Shown here piece after piece: positions 12,025-23,159 of a stretch of 64,000 bases of DNA. Each line of letters begins with the position of its first letter. Position 1 is the first letter of the stretch. The notes beneath the pieces were generated by a model that was given only the letters and a program-made list of their open reading frames with translations, ran no database searches and had not been told where the DNA came from. The translations under genes were made by a program, and so were the position numbers. This DNA is from Portulaca oleracea (taxonomy: Eukaryota > Streptophyta > Magnoliopsida > Caryophyllales > Portulacaceae): positions 31,806,749-31,870,748 of the forward strand of contig CM055877.1 of NCBI GenBank assembly GCA_029582165.1, given 5' to 3'.

Positions 12025-12633
12025 CTACTTAATCTTGACATGCATTGACCTAGTACTATATTTGAAAAATTTTAAACCATATATATTTGTTCTAAAATTC
12101 AAATTAATTGGATCAAGACAAGATTGAGAACCATGGATCATTTGAGATTTTACCTCACTTTTCTCATCTAATAGTGTTGATAATGGTTGAATCTCTTCTT
12201 CATTTTCTTGCTCAACTTGTTCCACTTTCACAACCATCTCTTTAACATAGTGATCTTTGGATTCGTCGATCACTATAATCTCTTCCTTTTTGTTCACACC
12301 AAATTCTAAACATTCTTCATTAGAACCATATAATGAATAAAGAGTATCCCAAATATTCTTGGCATTTTCACAACTAATAACTTGTTCAAGAATATTATAA
12401 GAAATTGCACAAAACAATATGTGCGTAGCTCTTGAGTTCAATGAGACATATTTCATATAATCATCAGTGCGCTCATTTCTTGCTTTATTAACATTTGATT
12501 CATGGATAACTATGCTCCAAACCTCATTATAGTGGGTTTGTATAAACGTTTTCATCCTGTCACTCCAAAAAGAGTAGTTAGATCCATCAAAAGGAGAAGG
12601 AAAATCATCAAAATTATATCCATACCTAGCCAT
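12025..12633 (-). CDS. Copia gag (DUF4219/UBN2-type), truncated
   Basis: About 202 residues. The start 'MARYGYNFDDFPSPFDGSNYSFW' region has the PPPFDGSNYxxW signature of plant copia Gag N-termini, and residues about 25-110 ('MKTFIQTHYNEVWSIV', 'AKNIWDTLYSLYG') fit the UBN2 capsid-like domain. Residues after about 110 are acidic (EQENEEEI) and lack a CCHC knuckle, so the protein is cut short of the nucleocapsid part. The ATG at 12633 is 43 bp from the PBS, a very short leader. It would form virus-like particles if functional; truncation makes this doubtful. Confidence 0.75.
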   Translation of the reverse strand: MARYGYNFDDFPSPFDGSNYSFWSDRMKTFIQTHYNEVWSIVIHESNVNKARNERTDDYMKYVSLNSRATHILFCAISYNILEQVISCENAKNIWDTLYSLYGSNEECLEFGVNKKEEIIVIDESKDHYVKEMVVKVEQVEQENEEEIQPLSTLLDEKSEVKSQMIHGSQSCLDPINLNFRTNIYGLKFFKYSTRSMHVKIK

Positions 12634-12675
12634 GAGATCGATCCTACAGACAGTGAAGTCTTAAAAAGTAGGTTA

Positions 12676-12690
12676 GGCTCTGATACCAAT
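12676..12690 (-). promoter_or_regulatory. Primer-binding site of the copia element
   Basis: The minus strand reads TGGTATCAGAGCC two bases after the LTR end, complementary to the 3' end of initiator-Met tRNA, the usual primer for plant copia elements. Confidence 0.85.
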
Positions 12691-13894
12691 TGAAAGTTTT
12701 ATTAGGCTAGTTAAATAAAATGCGGAAAATAAATAACAAAAATTAAAAGATAGACGAAACCCGGTAGTTGTTTACGATGTTCCTCCGAACTCAATTTCGG
12801 AGTACGTCACCGCCTAGAGTTCTCCAACTCTAGGATTTAACCTCGAATTATTATTAGGATGGATTTCTACAACCCATCTTAGAGCCTTCTCTACTCTCAA
12901 GATCTCACCAGTTGATATCGTCTCTTAATCAAGTGTGACGGAGTCGACCTCTCAACTCTTAAATCCTCTCCCTAACAATAATTATCTCAATCACTCAACT
13001 CAATAACAAATAGCTCAATACAACTTTAATCTCATACTCAATAACAATAGGAATTAATAATGCTCAAGTGAGATGTTCTCTTGTGTCCTCTTGTCTCTTC
13101 TCTTGTTCCCTTAGATGATCAAATGCTCCTCGTATTTATAGTGCAACAAGGTCAAAGAGTCAATCAAGTGAATAAATCAATTCTTGACTCTTGGCATGCA
13201 TGATCTCCAAGAAGCAAATTGATATAGGCAAGAGATGTGGGAGTCATCCTTGTAAGTGATATGCCAAGATAATCTCAATTCTTGATGAGTTATACTTATA
13301 AATCATAATTGATATGCAAATATATATGTATCCCATGTATCTTTTGTAAATGTATTGCAAGATGATAAGTATAATCAATTAATAATGGTGAGACTTGATT
13401 TGCATAATCACTTCAAACTTGTATACATAAAGCAAGCAATCATTATTTTTGTGAGATGTCAAATCAATCAGGAAATACATTTATTGCACTTTTTCTTATA
13501 AGCTTGCATATGTATGAGTATATATTGGACATGCATATATATGTATATCATGCTATTAATTAATAAAGATATCCATGTAAAAAAACAACTTAGTTGTACA
13601 TAAAAATATAATCAATTAATAAAGATATGTAAAGAATCATGATACTTGTGCTTGTATTATTTTAGCATACCCCGACATAAATTTGTACATAAGTTATCTT
13701 AATAATCAAATCAATTTGTATCCTTAGATGTCATGGATCCCAATTATCATGATTGATCAATTCATATCAAATATTATCAAGATGATATATCAAATATTAT
13801 CATAATGATTAATTCATATCTTTCTTCTATTAGCCATATTTATTTATCTATTTTTGTCTTGCCTCAAAATTATAATATTAAGTGTAACTCAACA
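12691..13894 (-). repeat. 5' LTR of the gag-only copia element
   Basis: 1204 bp, TGAAAG...CAACA on the plus strand. It is near-identical to the left LTR only over R-U5 (12691 to about 13215). Its U3 half is different, about 200 bp longer and AT-rich. Confidence 0.72.
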
Positions 13895-14025
13895 CTGTCA
13901 CCACCCCCTTAGTCATTGTTGGTATAATAATTTCACCTAAGTATAAAGGTCAGGGATATTGTTGTCCAGTAATAAAGGTTGGTATATTACAATCCAATAC
14001 CCTCAAAGGTCGGTATATTGTCATC

Positions 14026-14255
14026 TAATATCTCTTATAATTATGAGAAATTTCATAGAGGTGTATGGTATCTTTATTTGGGTTACCAATAGTATTTTTA
14101 CGGTTTAATAAATTTAAGATATTTGGGAATTAAGGAGACATAAGTACAAGAGGGAGAATTAAATGGATCAAAAAATCCTCCCCATTTGGGCCATGGGTCG
14201 GCTGATCAAAGGGAGAAGGTGAGGGGGAGGCTTTTTAATGGGCCTTAATATTAGT

Positions 14256-14304
<49 letters not shown>

Positions 14305-17300
14305 GATAGAAAGAATACTCTCATTTGAAGATAATCTCAAACACTCCCTCAATCTCTGTTGCTCCCTCTTTACCGTCCCCCTCCACCAGCCGACCCTGCT
14401 GCCCACGACCCTGCTGTCAGCCACCAGCCGCCACCGCCATCGACTTTTCCGGCCACCCTTCGACCGCCGACGCACCATCATCACATCATCTCACCTTTCC
14501 TCCTCTTATTTCAAGGGTATTCCACTTCATCTCTCTCTTCTTCTTAAGATAAATCAAGTTTATGTTTTAAGTTTCTCCTCCTTGTAATTCTTAGGTTTTC
14601 TCAAAGATTACTCAAGGATTTCAATACATTTAAGAGGGGGTTCCTAGGAACTAAGGAAATCAAGTGAAAGTTTGGGTAAGTTTGAGTTAAATTTGTGTTT
14701 TTTATGATTAAATAAGCATGGATGATGATGGATTGTGACATGCATGTGGTTTTATTTGTTAGATTCATTGTAGAAGGATTAAAAATCGATTTAAGTTACG
14801 TGCATGTGTGTAGATTAGTGTCGGAGTAAATGTAGTGATGATTATAGAGTGGTTCATGTTGAATTATGTGTAAGAGACATGAAATATGTGAAGTGTTGGC
14901 CTTGCATGTACTTAAAGTGAACTATAATGGTAGTTTCCTAAGTGATTCAAGTCTGGAAATCGTAATTGTAATTATCAAATATGCTTTAAGGGAGGTTATA
15001 TTAAAATCATGGAAGTTAAGCATGCATGCTAGCAATTTTCGATAAACTTTTCAATCTGGCATGAATAGGTAGAATAAAGTGTTGGCTAACATCCGGTTTT
15101 TGTAGCTCTTCGTTTTAATAAGTATATTAGGAGTTATGGCCGAAACCGTGAGGTTGCGCAAATTTGTGATCATTTGACGTCAGTCCAAAGATGGACATTT
15201 TTCGAAACGTTAGAGGTTTCTATAGTTTAAGGGCTGAACATGAAAGTTATAGGGGACACTTTAATACTTCCAGAAAGGTATAATTCATATTCACAGGACA
15301 TCGGCAGTGAGAGTTATGAGTTCCCGACTCGAGGCTAATAATCTGAGGTTACCTAGAATGTGTTTTTGTGACTGCTTGTATTCTTGGCCAAAATCCGACC
15401 CTTTGCCATGCTCAAATCAACTTGAGGTTAAAATGAAATTTAAAGTATGTATTACGAGCTTTTCATAGATAGCTTACCCATTCCAAACCGATAAGTAGAG
15501 CTCGAGTTATGATTTTTCGAATAATTGAAGTTTAAATGGTTATTATTCTGGGCACCTTGTAAAGATGTTAGTTTTTACCCAACTTAGCCACATTTCTAGC
15601 TTTCATGATCAACTATAAAGTTGGAGTGTGTAACCTGAGCTTTCCGGAAAGTCCATTTATGCCATGATCCGATATTTGATGGATAAGTTATGATCTTATA
15701 AGTACGCCTTAAAAATCGAGTTCATTTTTGTTATTTGTAGAAAATTCATTAAGTTATTCTTCCATGATACCATCTAAGTTAAGTCCTAATTCATGATTTC
15801 TTTTCTTTTAAAGTCCCTTCAAGAGATCGTTGCGCTACTGTTCAAATCTCTACCCGTCCAGGCGTGTTTTTAAGTCTTAAGGTACGTATATTGCTTGACA
15901 TTTTATGCATAATATTATAAATTAATCCTTTTATGCTAACTGCTGAAATTATATTTTTTCGTATTCATATGTAAATTCTCATGATTTATGTGCAAAAGCA
16001 TATACAAGTTCTCATGGATTTTTAAGTACCCAAGGTTGACTTTTCAAGTTAATTTTATCGTTTATCTTTCTCTTAAGTATTTATAATAGGAATCCTTTAT
16101 GTTCGAGACTTTTACAGTACTTCCATTCTTTGGATGTTCAAGGTATTTCATGAATAAATTTCGTTATAAGCACAATTCTTGTTCAAGGAGATTTCAAGGA
16201 TGGGTTTAAGTTATGATTACAAAGGTGGTTAAGGATCCAGTTTTATTAAGAACCCAAGGTCAAGGTTCCAAGTTTCTAAAATTTTTAATAAAGGTCACGC
16301 CCATGTTTTATCGTGTTTAGAGCACACCATGTATAATCATGTTGTAGAGCACCCCCATCCTTAATCGTGCCTTAGCGCACCCCAGGGAACCCATGCCTTA
16401 GAGCGCACCTTGTTAACCGTGTCGTAGTGCACACCAGGATAACCGTGCCTTGTGCACACTAGGGAAAAGTATGAATATAGTGCCTAAAGTGCACCCCATG
16501 GAAATCTGGCAAGTATAGGACATTCTCCACCATCCGGATCGGTTCGGGTATGCGCATACGGAGGCTCAGCTGATGATCGCAAGTACGGGGTCTTCAGGAC
16601 AATAATATGATAACCAAGTTTAAAGTTTCTTAAGTTTCTCAAGTTATTTGAGCCAAAGTAAAGCTTTATGAGTACATGCCAAGGTTTTATAAGTCTTGAT
16701 TTATAAGGATTTAAGGTCAGGTTTATGTTATGACTTGTGTGAGTGAGTTGTATGTTAAGTCATGTATGATTTAAGTTTCTTTTGAAACTATGATATAGTA
16801 TTCCTAATGTTATATTATTTCTAAGGTTATATTATTTTCTAATGGAAGGAACTCATAAGTATGTTTTCATTTAAGTTGTGAGTTAAGTTACAGGTTAAGT
16901 TATACTCTTCACGTACAGGTTAAGTTATGGTCATGCCACATAAGTTATATTGTTGTTTATAGTTATGGTTGTTTCTGTAGTTCTTAAATGTTTTCGGAAC
17001 CGCGCTAATAAGTAAAATTTTCTTCGAAAAGATTCTTACGTTATCGGGGGTATACGTACCGAGTTTATCTCACCCTTTGATGTTTTATGTTTTCGTTTTA
17101 GGAACCTCGACAAAAAGGAAAAGGGAAAGCCCCGGAAGGACGAAACCCTAGAGCGTCTTAAGGAGATTAAAGGTAGATAAAGGCACTTTCTAAAGGAAAT
17201 AAGAGCAATCATTGATATTCTAGCTTGTAAAAATTTTGTTGGGTTGTGTTATGTTGTTTTGAGGTTGTTAAGTTGAAGTTATGTCTTGATGATGCATGTT

Positions 17301-17460
17301 TAAGTTAGGTTTATGCTTGATTGTCTGCCATGGGTTGTAGTTTTAGCCTTGTCCGTTTACACGGACGGCGGTAATGCTCTCATGTGTTTATCCGCTGCTA
17401 ATCATAAGGTTAAGTAAGTCATTAGCTTAATTTGTGGTTAGTAACCTGGGGGGTGTTACA
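14026..17460. other. Right part of solo LTR 1: GC island, tandem repeat, G-rich end
   Basis: Includes a (TA)n run at 14264-14300, a CCACC/CCGCC-rich island at 14360-14470 whose open frames look fortuitous, and then 3 kb of AT-rich LTR sequence. At about 16296-16500 a degenerate 30-40-bp tandem repeat recurs about six times (phrases like 'accgtgccttagagcgcacc'). The end at 17300-17460 closes with GGGGGGTGTTACA. Confidence 0.6.
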
Positions 17461-17564
17461 AACACAAACATAATATCAAGTTTGCAATTGACAACGAGAG
17501 CTTTTAGTTCGAGAGCAATATTTTTCCTTTGTGCACCACATACATTCCATGCTATAACTTTCAT
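17461..17564 (-). pseudogene. LINE-A ORF2: N-terminal start of the endonuclease
   Basis: The minus strand from ATG at 17564 reads MKVIAWNVCGAQRKN... up to 'DIMFVF', the canonical start of plant LINE ORF2 (W-N-x-R/C-G, with the first metal-binding Asn). It breaks off at the solo LTR insertion and resumes at 9377 with 'LETM', joined across the AACAC duplication. This proves that 9378-17460 is an insert. Confidence 0.88.
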
Positions 17565-18826
17565 AAATATTTACTATTAAGTTTGGGGGGGGGGGGGGAT
17601 GAAAATCCCCGAGACCTGTATACCCAAATTATGCATCTATCGTATAATGGGATTTAACCCACCATAGATTTTCATTGCCATGATAAATCATGGATGTTCT
17701 GAATAAGGCCTTGGTGGGATACTGAAGGTATCTCCACACTCGCCGAGGGAATTTCTAAAATTTTCATTACGTTGAAAGACTTTACAGCACGACAAATTAA
17801 CATTACAGACCAAGTACTTAGAGTTAATAAAAAATCCAAGGAGTAGAGTTTGATCATTTTTTTTCTGCATGTGGGTGCCCTCTGCTGCATCGTTTGGACA
17901 CTCCCATTGATGGTCTAATTCCACACTTGATTTTTTTTCACCTACGAAATAAACCAGATCATAGTAACAGTCATAGTTAAGGATTAGCGAGCCAACCAAT
18001 AAAGTCCAGTTTCCTATGATTGAGAAATACCAAAATAAAATCATGACAAATGAATAGCCACCCGCTTTTCCTACAGAGGTCATTACCTAGCAACCACATT
18101 GTAAGCATAGAAAGACAACAATAGACCTAGCCTCAAGAAGCACCTAATTCATATCAGCGGGGTGGCTTCAAAAACATCATTAGCCATCCCCAAGAAAATA
18201 GAAAATTTCCACCAGAACCCATGACTTGGAGCCTCCAACCTCTCTTCCTGTTTAAAGAAAAATGAAGAGAAGAAGAGAGCTGGCATTCCAAGACAAGGGG
18301 GTAGAATGCATTATACCAGCTTAAAAATATCAAAGACCAAATCAGAAGCCACCAATTAGGCAGTCTCATCACTAAAATCGCACAATTTAACCAGTACAAA
18401 ACAATCAGAGTCATCTCATCATTCCTCTTTGTCCCTCCAAATAAACTGCAAGCCCAACTTGGGATTAGAAGCCAACACAGCAGGGAAACACATTTACTAA
18501 TAATTGGGGTAGTCCCCAAGTTTTCATTCATACACCACACAAAATACAAAGCTACGACATCAAACATAACAAGGAAAGTCACGATACCCCATTTATGTAC
18601 TTGGGGGCTACCTAAATGGGTTGGTAAACCCTGCCACAATAAGCCGACACTACCATAGTCTTTTATTAGACCATGAGACAAACAAGGCTAGCCTTATTTC
18701 AACACAAATCCAAGTACATTAGATTACAGGGACACATAACACATCAAAGATTGGTTAGGCGGAGCCCTCCCAATTGTCACCCCTCTTTCTTTTAACCAAA
18801 TCCGTAGACATGTCAACAACCTGGAT
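17565..18826 (-). other. LINE-A spacer between ORF1 and ORF2
   Basis: 1.26 kb, with a G14 run at 17585-17598. Minus-strand open frames at 17688-18083 and 18154-18681 give Trp/Leu-rich text without recognisable domains. I read them as chance frames in a long inter-ORF spacer. Confidence 0.5.
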
Positions 18827-20935
18827 CTATGGAAGATCCAGGAAAGCATCAACATAATCCTCCTGGTTGCCTATTGCCTGACTATCATCCTCCATGAACT
18901 GTCCATACTGTTCCCCCAGCGGATCAATAACATTTGTGTGGCACAACTCTGCCTTTGGGACCATCTGGTCCCTATGGGCCAAGATAATATCATTCGGCAC
19001 CAGATTGGTAGTTGGGTTAGATTGACCATCCTTGGGTTCTTCGGAACGAATAGGGGACATCTTCGCCGCACTAGGCGGACTTAGGGATGGCAATAAAACC
19101 CGTACCCGCGGGTACCCGCCTCTACCCGCCCCGCAAAAAGCGGGTAAGGGCACAATTTTTTTAAAAAATACGGGTGCGGGTCGGGTATGGGTGCGGGTAC
19201 GGGTCGGGTACGGGTACGGGTACAAGGTAGAACCCGGTGGGTACCCGCCCCAACCCGCTCCGCAAATAAGAAGCCCAAAATTTAGCCAAGGCCCACTCAG
19301 ATTTCTCGCCCGTAAAGATCGCCTCCGCCTAGTGCCCTTTCTAAATTTTCCCCGTCACTCCTTCAGGGCTCTTTTCTTATATTCTCTGTGCTGCTAAAGG
19401 TTCTTTTCTTATGAAAATATCATATCATTCTGATTTATGAAAATGTTATATCATATCCCAAAAACAGTGATTAAATTACCCGAATACAACCCGTTAATTT
19501 GTACATATGGGTATAAAATGGGTGGTAAAATTTGATCATTATGTATACCCGCATAGTACCCGTTGTACCTGCATACCCGGTGGGTACGGGTAAGGGTACA
19601 AATATTTAGTACCCGCTAAATATGGGTAAGGGTAAGGGTAGTGATTTTGAAAACGGGTACGGGTAAGGGTACGACTCTACCCGCCCCGAACCCGCCCCAT
19701 CGCCATCCCTAGGCGGATTAATAGTCTCCTCATCATAATCATGGGCAACACCTTTCCCCTTAGATGAAGAGGGGACACCAACAAGTTTTAAATTGGAGGT
19801 AGTGGATCCACCCCTATTAAGATTCATAGAACGCTAGCGTTTCTTAGGGGAGATACGAATCTAATTTTCAGACATTGACATTGAGTAGGTTGTTTTTTGA
19901 GGTTTCCCCCCAAGCAGTCGGGGGCCCATTAAACCTTTCCACCACTATCTCCACCTTAGAATGGTTGGGCACGTTGGGACAACCTTCAATTTTATGGTCC
20001 TCAGCCCCACAGAAAGCATAGACTTCATGCAAATTCTCATAAATAAGGGGGATAATTTTTTATTGCCCTGCAACCGAGACAACCAGGGAGCCAGGCAATG
20101 GTTTGGTTACATCTATGTTAATACAAACTCTAGCAAACTTCCCCTTGAGGCGTAAAAGAGTGTTCTAGTCAACCTTAATGACTCTACCCACTGGTTTCAG
20201 TAGATGAACTAGAATATCAAAGTCCTAGAACTCCCACGGGATCCTGGGAATACGAACCCATTGATCAACATGAGTAATTTCAATAGCAAACGGGTCGGAA
20301 AAAGGCACAAATTCCAGCATGATTATATTCAAACCCCCCAAAGTGTAGGGTTTCCAATTCCAAACTCTATCTCTATCTTCAGTATTAGCAAATTAGACTA
20401 CTACCCAACCATTACCCATAGCCACAAATCACATATCCCCCTTAAAAAATTTCTAATCAGCCCTAGCACGATTACTAAGGTAGGACAGAGGTAAAAACTC
20501 ACCCTATGGCTTGATCAAAAGGGCCAAAGCTTTAAGTTCCCCAGTATACTGGGAAACCTTAGGAGAATGAGGTGGAGAGACCCGGGCAGAATTGTTTGGT
20601 TCAATGGAATTATCAGGGAACGAACCTAAATGAAGTGTTGGGTTACGAATACCTGACGAGCCCGGATTACCAGCTCCTTGTGCAGAAATGGAACCCGTCA
20701 AAAGATGAGTACATCCAAGGCCGAACTTCTTTGCCTGGGCAAAGGAACGACTTGGTTCCTGAGACGGATGGAGTGCATGATCAGTTCGGCTTCCACCCAT
20801 TATTTGAACCTCTGGGTTGGGTAGCAGGACAAAGATGGGGATTTTGATTTTGGTGAAAAGAACCCCCATCGTCAATGAGGGTGTCAGTGAGGGGGGAAGT
20901 AGTAGATTCTTCACACACAGACTTGAAGAAAACAA
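18827..20935 (-). pseudogene. LINE-A ORF1, gag-like nucleic-acid-binding protein
   Basis: Pieces in several minus-strand frames reconstruct the plant LINE ORF1 layout. A Pro/Ser-rich N-terminus is at about 20935-20504. A DUF4283-like segment follows ('NGWVVV', 'TEDRDRVWNWKPYTLGG') near 20440-20330, then 'HVDQWVRIPRIPWEF' near 20270. 'GKFARVCINIDVTKPLPGS' lies near 20150-20090, and the zinc knuckle 'FCGAEDHKIEGC' near 20015. The first knuckle Cys is replaced (VYAFC). The C-terminal tail, ending 'VDAFLDLP', is at 18827-19070 on the far side of the hAT MITE. Several stops make it non-functional. It would bind LINE RNA. Confidence 0.7.
19082..19711. mobile_element. hAT MITE, 630 bp, with CGGGTAC subterminal arrays
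   Basis: The left end is TAGGGATGGCAATAAAACCC; the right end reverse complement is TAGGGATGGCGATGGGGCGG, the classic plant TAGGGATGGC hAT terminus. Flanks GGCGGACT (19074-19081) and GGCGGATT (19712-19719) match at 7 of 8. Clusters of CGGGTACGGGTA (19180-19250, 19570-19680) and the inverse TACCCGC are repeated subterminal motifs. There is no coding capacity; ORFs called here are shadows of the repeats. It is inserted in LINE-A ORF1. Confidence 0.88.
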
Positions 20936-21745
20936 GAGAAAGACACAAGTGCAGTTGAGGGTGATACAAACACAACCCTCGGTTCTGCTTTATATATAGA
21001 ACATCAGCAATCAAATTGGTTGGAATCCAACTAGATACAGTGTATTTCTCCAATTGAACTACAGGCGAGGTAACGAAGAACAGTCTGCTACCCTCCCAAT
21101 TTAGGCTAGAATAATCACAACTATGTGCAGGCCACACAATATCACAATCCCAACAAGCAGATCGAACAAACACAATTTGACAAAATCAAAGAAAGAAGAA
21201 AAGGAAGGAACACACCTGGGTGAAGCTAAATCGCAGAAAAAACATCCAATTTCTTGCACGCCCATTCTCACACAAACAGGCACTCGAGCATTCTTGAGTC
21301 AGAACTCTCCTGTAGTCTCGAACAACACTCTTTAGAACTGATCTTTGTCCACTTGATTGTACTTTAGATCTCCTGTAAAAGATATGATTAGTGAGATGCC
21401 CTTCCTTTCCTGATTTTCCCCAATTCTCAGCCTGGCGTTTCTCAGCCCCAATTCGCAAATCCACTGGGTTTTCATCATGAAAACCTAGATCGACATTTAT
21501 TTGTTTTTGGACTAATCTGGGTGGAGGGGTTTGCAGCAAAACATGATGATTTCTTAAGGGTATGGTTAATCGAAACTAAAAAACACAAAGATTTGCTTAA
21601 ATCACTCAGTCTGACTCTCCATTGTTCCAATCCCAGAAGCAGACAACAAAAACTTAGAAAAACCGAGACCCCGCTTCTAGAAAGAAGATGGAGGTTCTCT
21701 CTCTAGAACCCTTCACTTCGACTATTTCCAAAGAAAGTGACTCTT
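20936..21745 (-). other. LINE-A 5' UTR and internal promoter region
   Basis: No LINE protein motif is found upstream of ORF1. The minus strand near 21730-21650 is purine/pyrimidine-structured ('gggttctagagagagaacc' is a local palindrome). The 5' boundary near 21745 is a guess: LINE-like text stops and AT-rich DNA begins. Confidence 0.4.
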
Positions 21746-23159
21746 TCCTTTTTGGAAGGAAGGATAATATTTCTTTGCCCTATACTTTTCTTATTTCCAA
21801 TTAGATTGCACCTTGTTACTGTTGTTTTACCATTTCATTTAGACCATTTGCCTTTTCTTTGTTTATTGGTCCTTTAACTATAATTTGAAAGTTTGTAATT
21901 TCTCTTTTCTATTAGCTTCTGATCTTAAACAATGTTCATACATATTTTAGATTACATGCTTCTAACTATTTTTTATTACCTTCTTTCTTTGTGGAGAATA
22001 AGATAATATTATAAGCATTTTACGAGTTTATTGACAGAAAATCCTATAGATTGACCCTGTGTGTGTCTTGTAATGGACTAAAAATGGAGAGTACATAGAT
22101 TTTATTAATATGATTGTGAATTAATTTTAATTTATTAACTAGTACTAGATCGCTTGAATTGTGAGGGTAGAGACACAACTATAGTAATCGATTTTAAATA
22201 AATTATACCATACAAAACAATAAATTAGCTAAAAGTATCTTGTTATAAATTGATAAAAATTAATTTTAAATCAAGCTTGAAACAATATAAAAGTCGGGCA
22301 CCCCATTGGTTATTTTCTTGTTTCACCCTGCGTATATGGGTCCTAAAGCACTCTATTTGAATGGCATTGGACTAGTGATATATCTTGCTAGTTCGACCGT
22401 AAATTTTGAGAAGTTTCTCATTAAAGCTAAATACCCCTAGTCAGAAATATTGCTTGATGTTTTCACTAGGAGAGTTAATATACTTTGTGCTTTGTTTCCC
22501 TTATTTGAGGTTTGTTTCACTAAGTTTTCTTTAGAGAGGTTTAAAGAGACAACATATGTTAACGTATTAAGAATAATGTACTATTTTTTCTTCACTGAGT
22601 TTTTTTCCGATTGAGTTTTCCTAGTAGGATTTTAAGGAGACATATTCTTTTGATAATAGATACTCAAGGGCGATAGATAGGAAATAATATATTATGAATG
22701 TTCATATATTTGTCAAATATCTTTTAAGTATATTTTTATATTGGGGTGATATAATATGAGAATGTTTTATGCTCTATATATTTTCCATATTGTGTTGAAC
22801 CCTTTGTATTGTAGTTAGATTAACTATCCTTGTGGAATATTGGATAAGATCATTCTATTTTCCTGTTTTAATCTCACTTCTTTCTAATGTTTCTCTCTCT
22901 ATTATTTAATGTACATTCATACTTTTATAATAGTCATAAGTTATTGTAATTATTACGAGATTAAGTATATTTTCCATACCTTCTTTTCACCATATAGTTT
23001 AAGTAATATTACGAAATAGAATAACCATTAAGATATTAAGTTCTAATAAAAAAAATCTTCATTATAGTTATTTTGTATTTTACTAATTAAAATGTTAAAT
23101 ACAAAAAATAGAATAAGTATTGTAATTGTTGCATTTTTTTTAAGTTCAGGATGCAATTG
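21746..23159. other. AT-rich unassigned DNA
   Basis: I see no long open frame, terminal repeat or protein motif. The least AT-rich part is 22270-22440. It may be genuine intergenic sequence or very old repeats. Confidence 0.5.

Larger units (their letters stand above)
10090..13894 (-). mobile_element. Gag-only, non-autonomous Ty1/copia element
   Basis: Two LTRs flank only 1.6 kb of internal DNA. On the minus strand the order is right LTR (13894-12691), PBS TGGTATCAGAGCC at 12688-12676 (matches the initiator-Met tRNA 3' end), a short leader, gag (from 12633), degenerate sequence, a PPT (AAAAAGGGGGAGAT at 11115-11100) and left LTR (11099-10090). Flanks CCGTC (10085-10089) and CTGTC (13895-13899) agree at 4 of 5 bases. 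No protease, integrase or RT is present, so it would have depended on an autonomous relative. It sits inside the long-TIR MITE. Confidence 0.85.
9675..14025. mobile_element. Long-TIR MITE (about 0.55 kb) split by the copia element
   Basis: 9675-9797 and 13900-14025 are inverted copies of about 125 bp with few differences. Both arms contain 'aatataccgacctttg', 'attgtaatatacc', 'tgacctttatac' and 'aagggggtggtga' in the same order when one is reverse complemented. The arms face each other around the copia insertion. Rejoining the flanks gives a MITE of about 0.55 kb with arms of about 125 bp, long-TIR (Mutator-like) in style. I could not find its target duplication. Confidence 0.65.
9378..17460. 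mobile_element. Solo LTR 1 (long gypsy-type LTR) carrying a nested MITE and copia element
   Basis: It begins TGTAATAACCC and ends GGGTGTTACA, the TG...CA inverted terminal form of many long Ty3/gypsy LTRs, and is flanked by perfect AACAC duplications at 9373-9377 and 17461-17465. I find no second copy of its termini between, no gag-pol and no PBS, so it is a solo LTR rather than a full element. Without the nested insert (about 9675-14025) it is about 3.7 kb. It shares layout with solo LTR 2 (56174-59677): a TA-rich stretch, a pyrimidine/CCACC-rich GC island (14360-14470), a degenerate tandem repeat, and a short G-rich 3' end. Assignment to the long-LTR chromovirus type (Tekay/Del) is a guess from length and termini. 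Confidence 0.72.
207..21745 (-). mobile_element. LINE-A, L1-type non-LTR retrotransposon, broken into pieces by nested insertions
   Basis: Plant L1-like element transcribed right to left. Order along the minus strand: 5' UTR (about 21745-20936), ORF1 nucleic-acid-binding protein (about 20935-18827), spacer, ORF2 starting at 17564 with an endonuclease, then reverse transcriptase, zf-RVT and RNase H ending near 745, and a 3' UTR ending at a poly-T run (poly-A on the minus strand) at 207-212. Three inserts with recognisable target duplications interrupt it: 19082-19711, 9378-17460 and 3515-8243. Removing them leaves about 8.1 kb, reasonable for a plant LINE with a long ORF1-ORF2 spacer. Reading frames carry stops and frameshifts throughout, so the element is dead. 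I could not define target-site duplications for the LINE itself, so both outer ends are approximate. Confidence 0.8.

Noticed and set aside
12676..12690. tRNA-like sequence (TGGTATCAGAGCC)
   Set aside because: It is a retrotransposon primer-binding site next to an LTR, not a tRNA gene; the same applies to 44856-44868.
14251..14587. Short Ser/Pro/His-rich ORFs on both strands
   Set aside because: Same kind of GC island in solo LTR 1; frames arise from composition and a TA repeat.
17585..17598. G14 run as a G-quadruplex or boundary element
   Set aside because: A lone homopolymer, prone to sequencing error, with no further G tracts around it.
18154..18681. 175-codon minus ORF rich in Trp and Leu that looks like a membrane protein
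   Set aside because: It lies in the LINE ORF1-ORF2 spacer, with no family motif and no conserved start; probably a chance frame.
18827..19397. Pro/Tyr/Arg repeat proteins at 19032-19397 and 19081-19278
   Set aside because: Translations of the CGGGTAC repeats of the hAT MITE.
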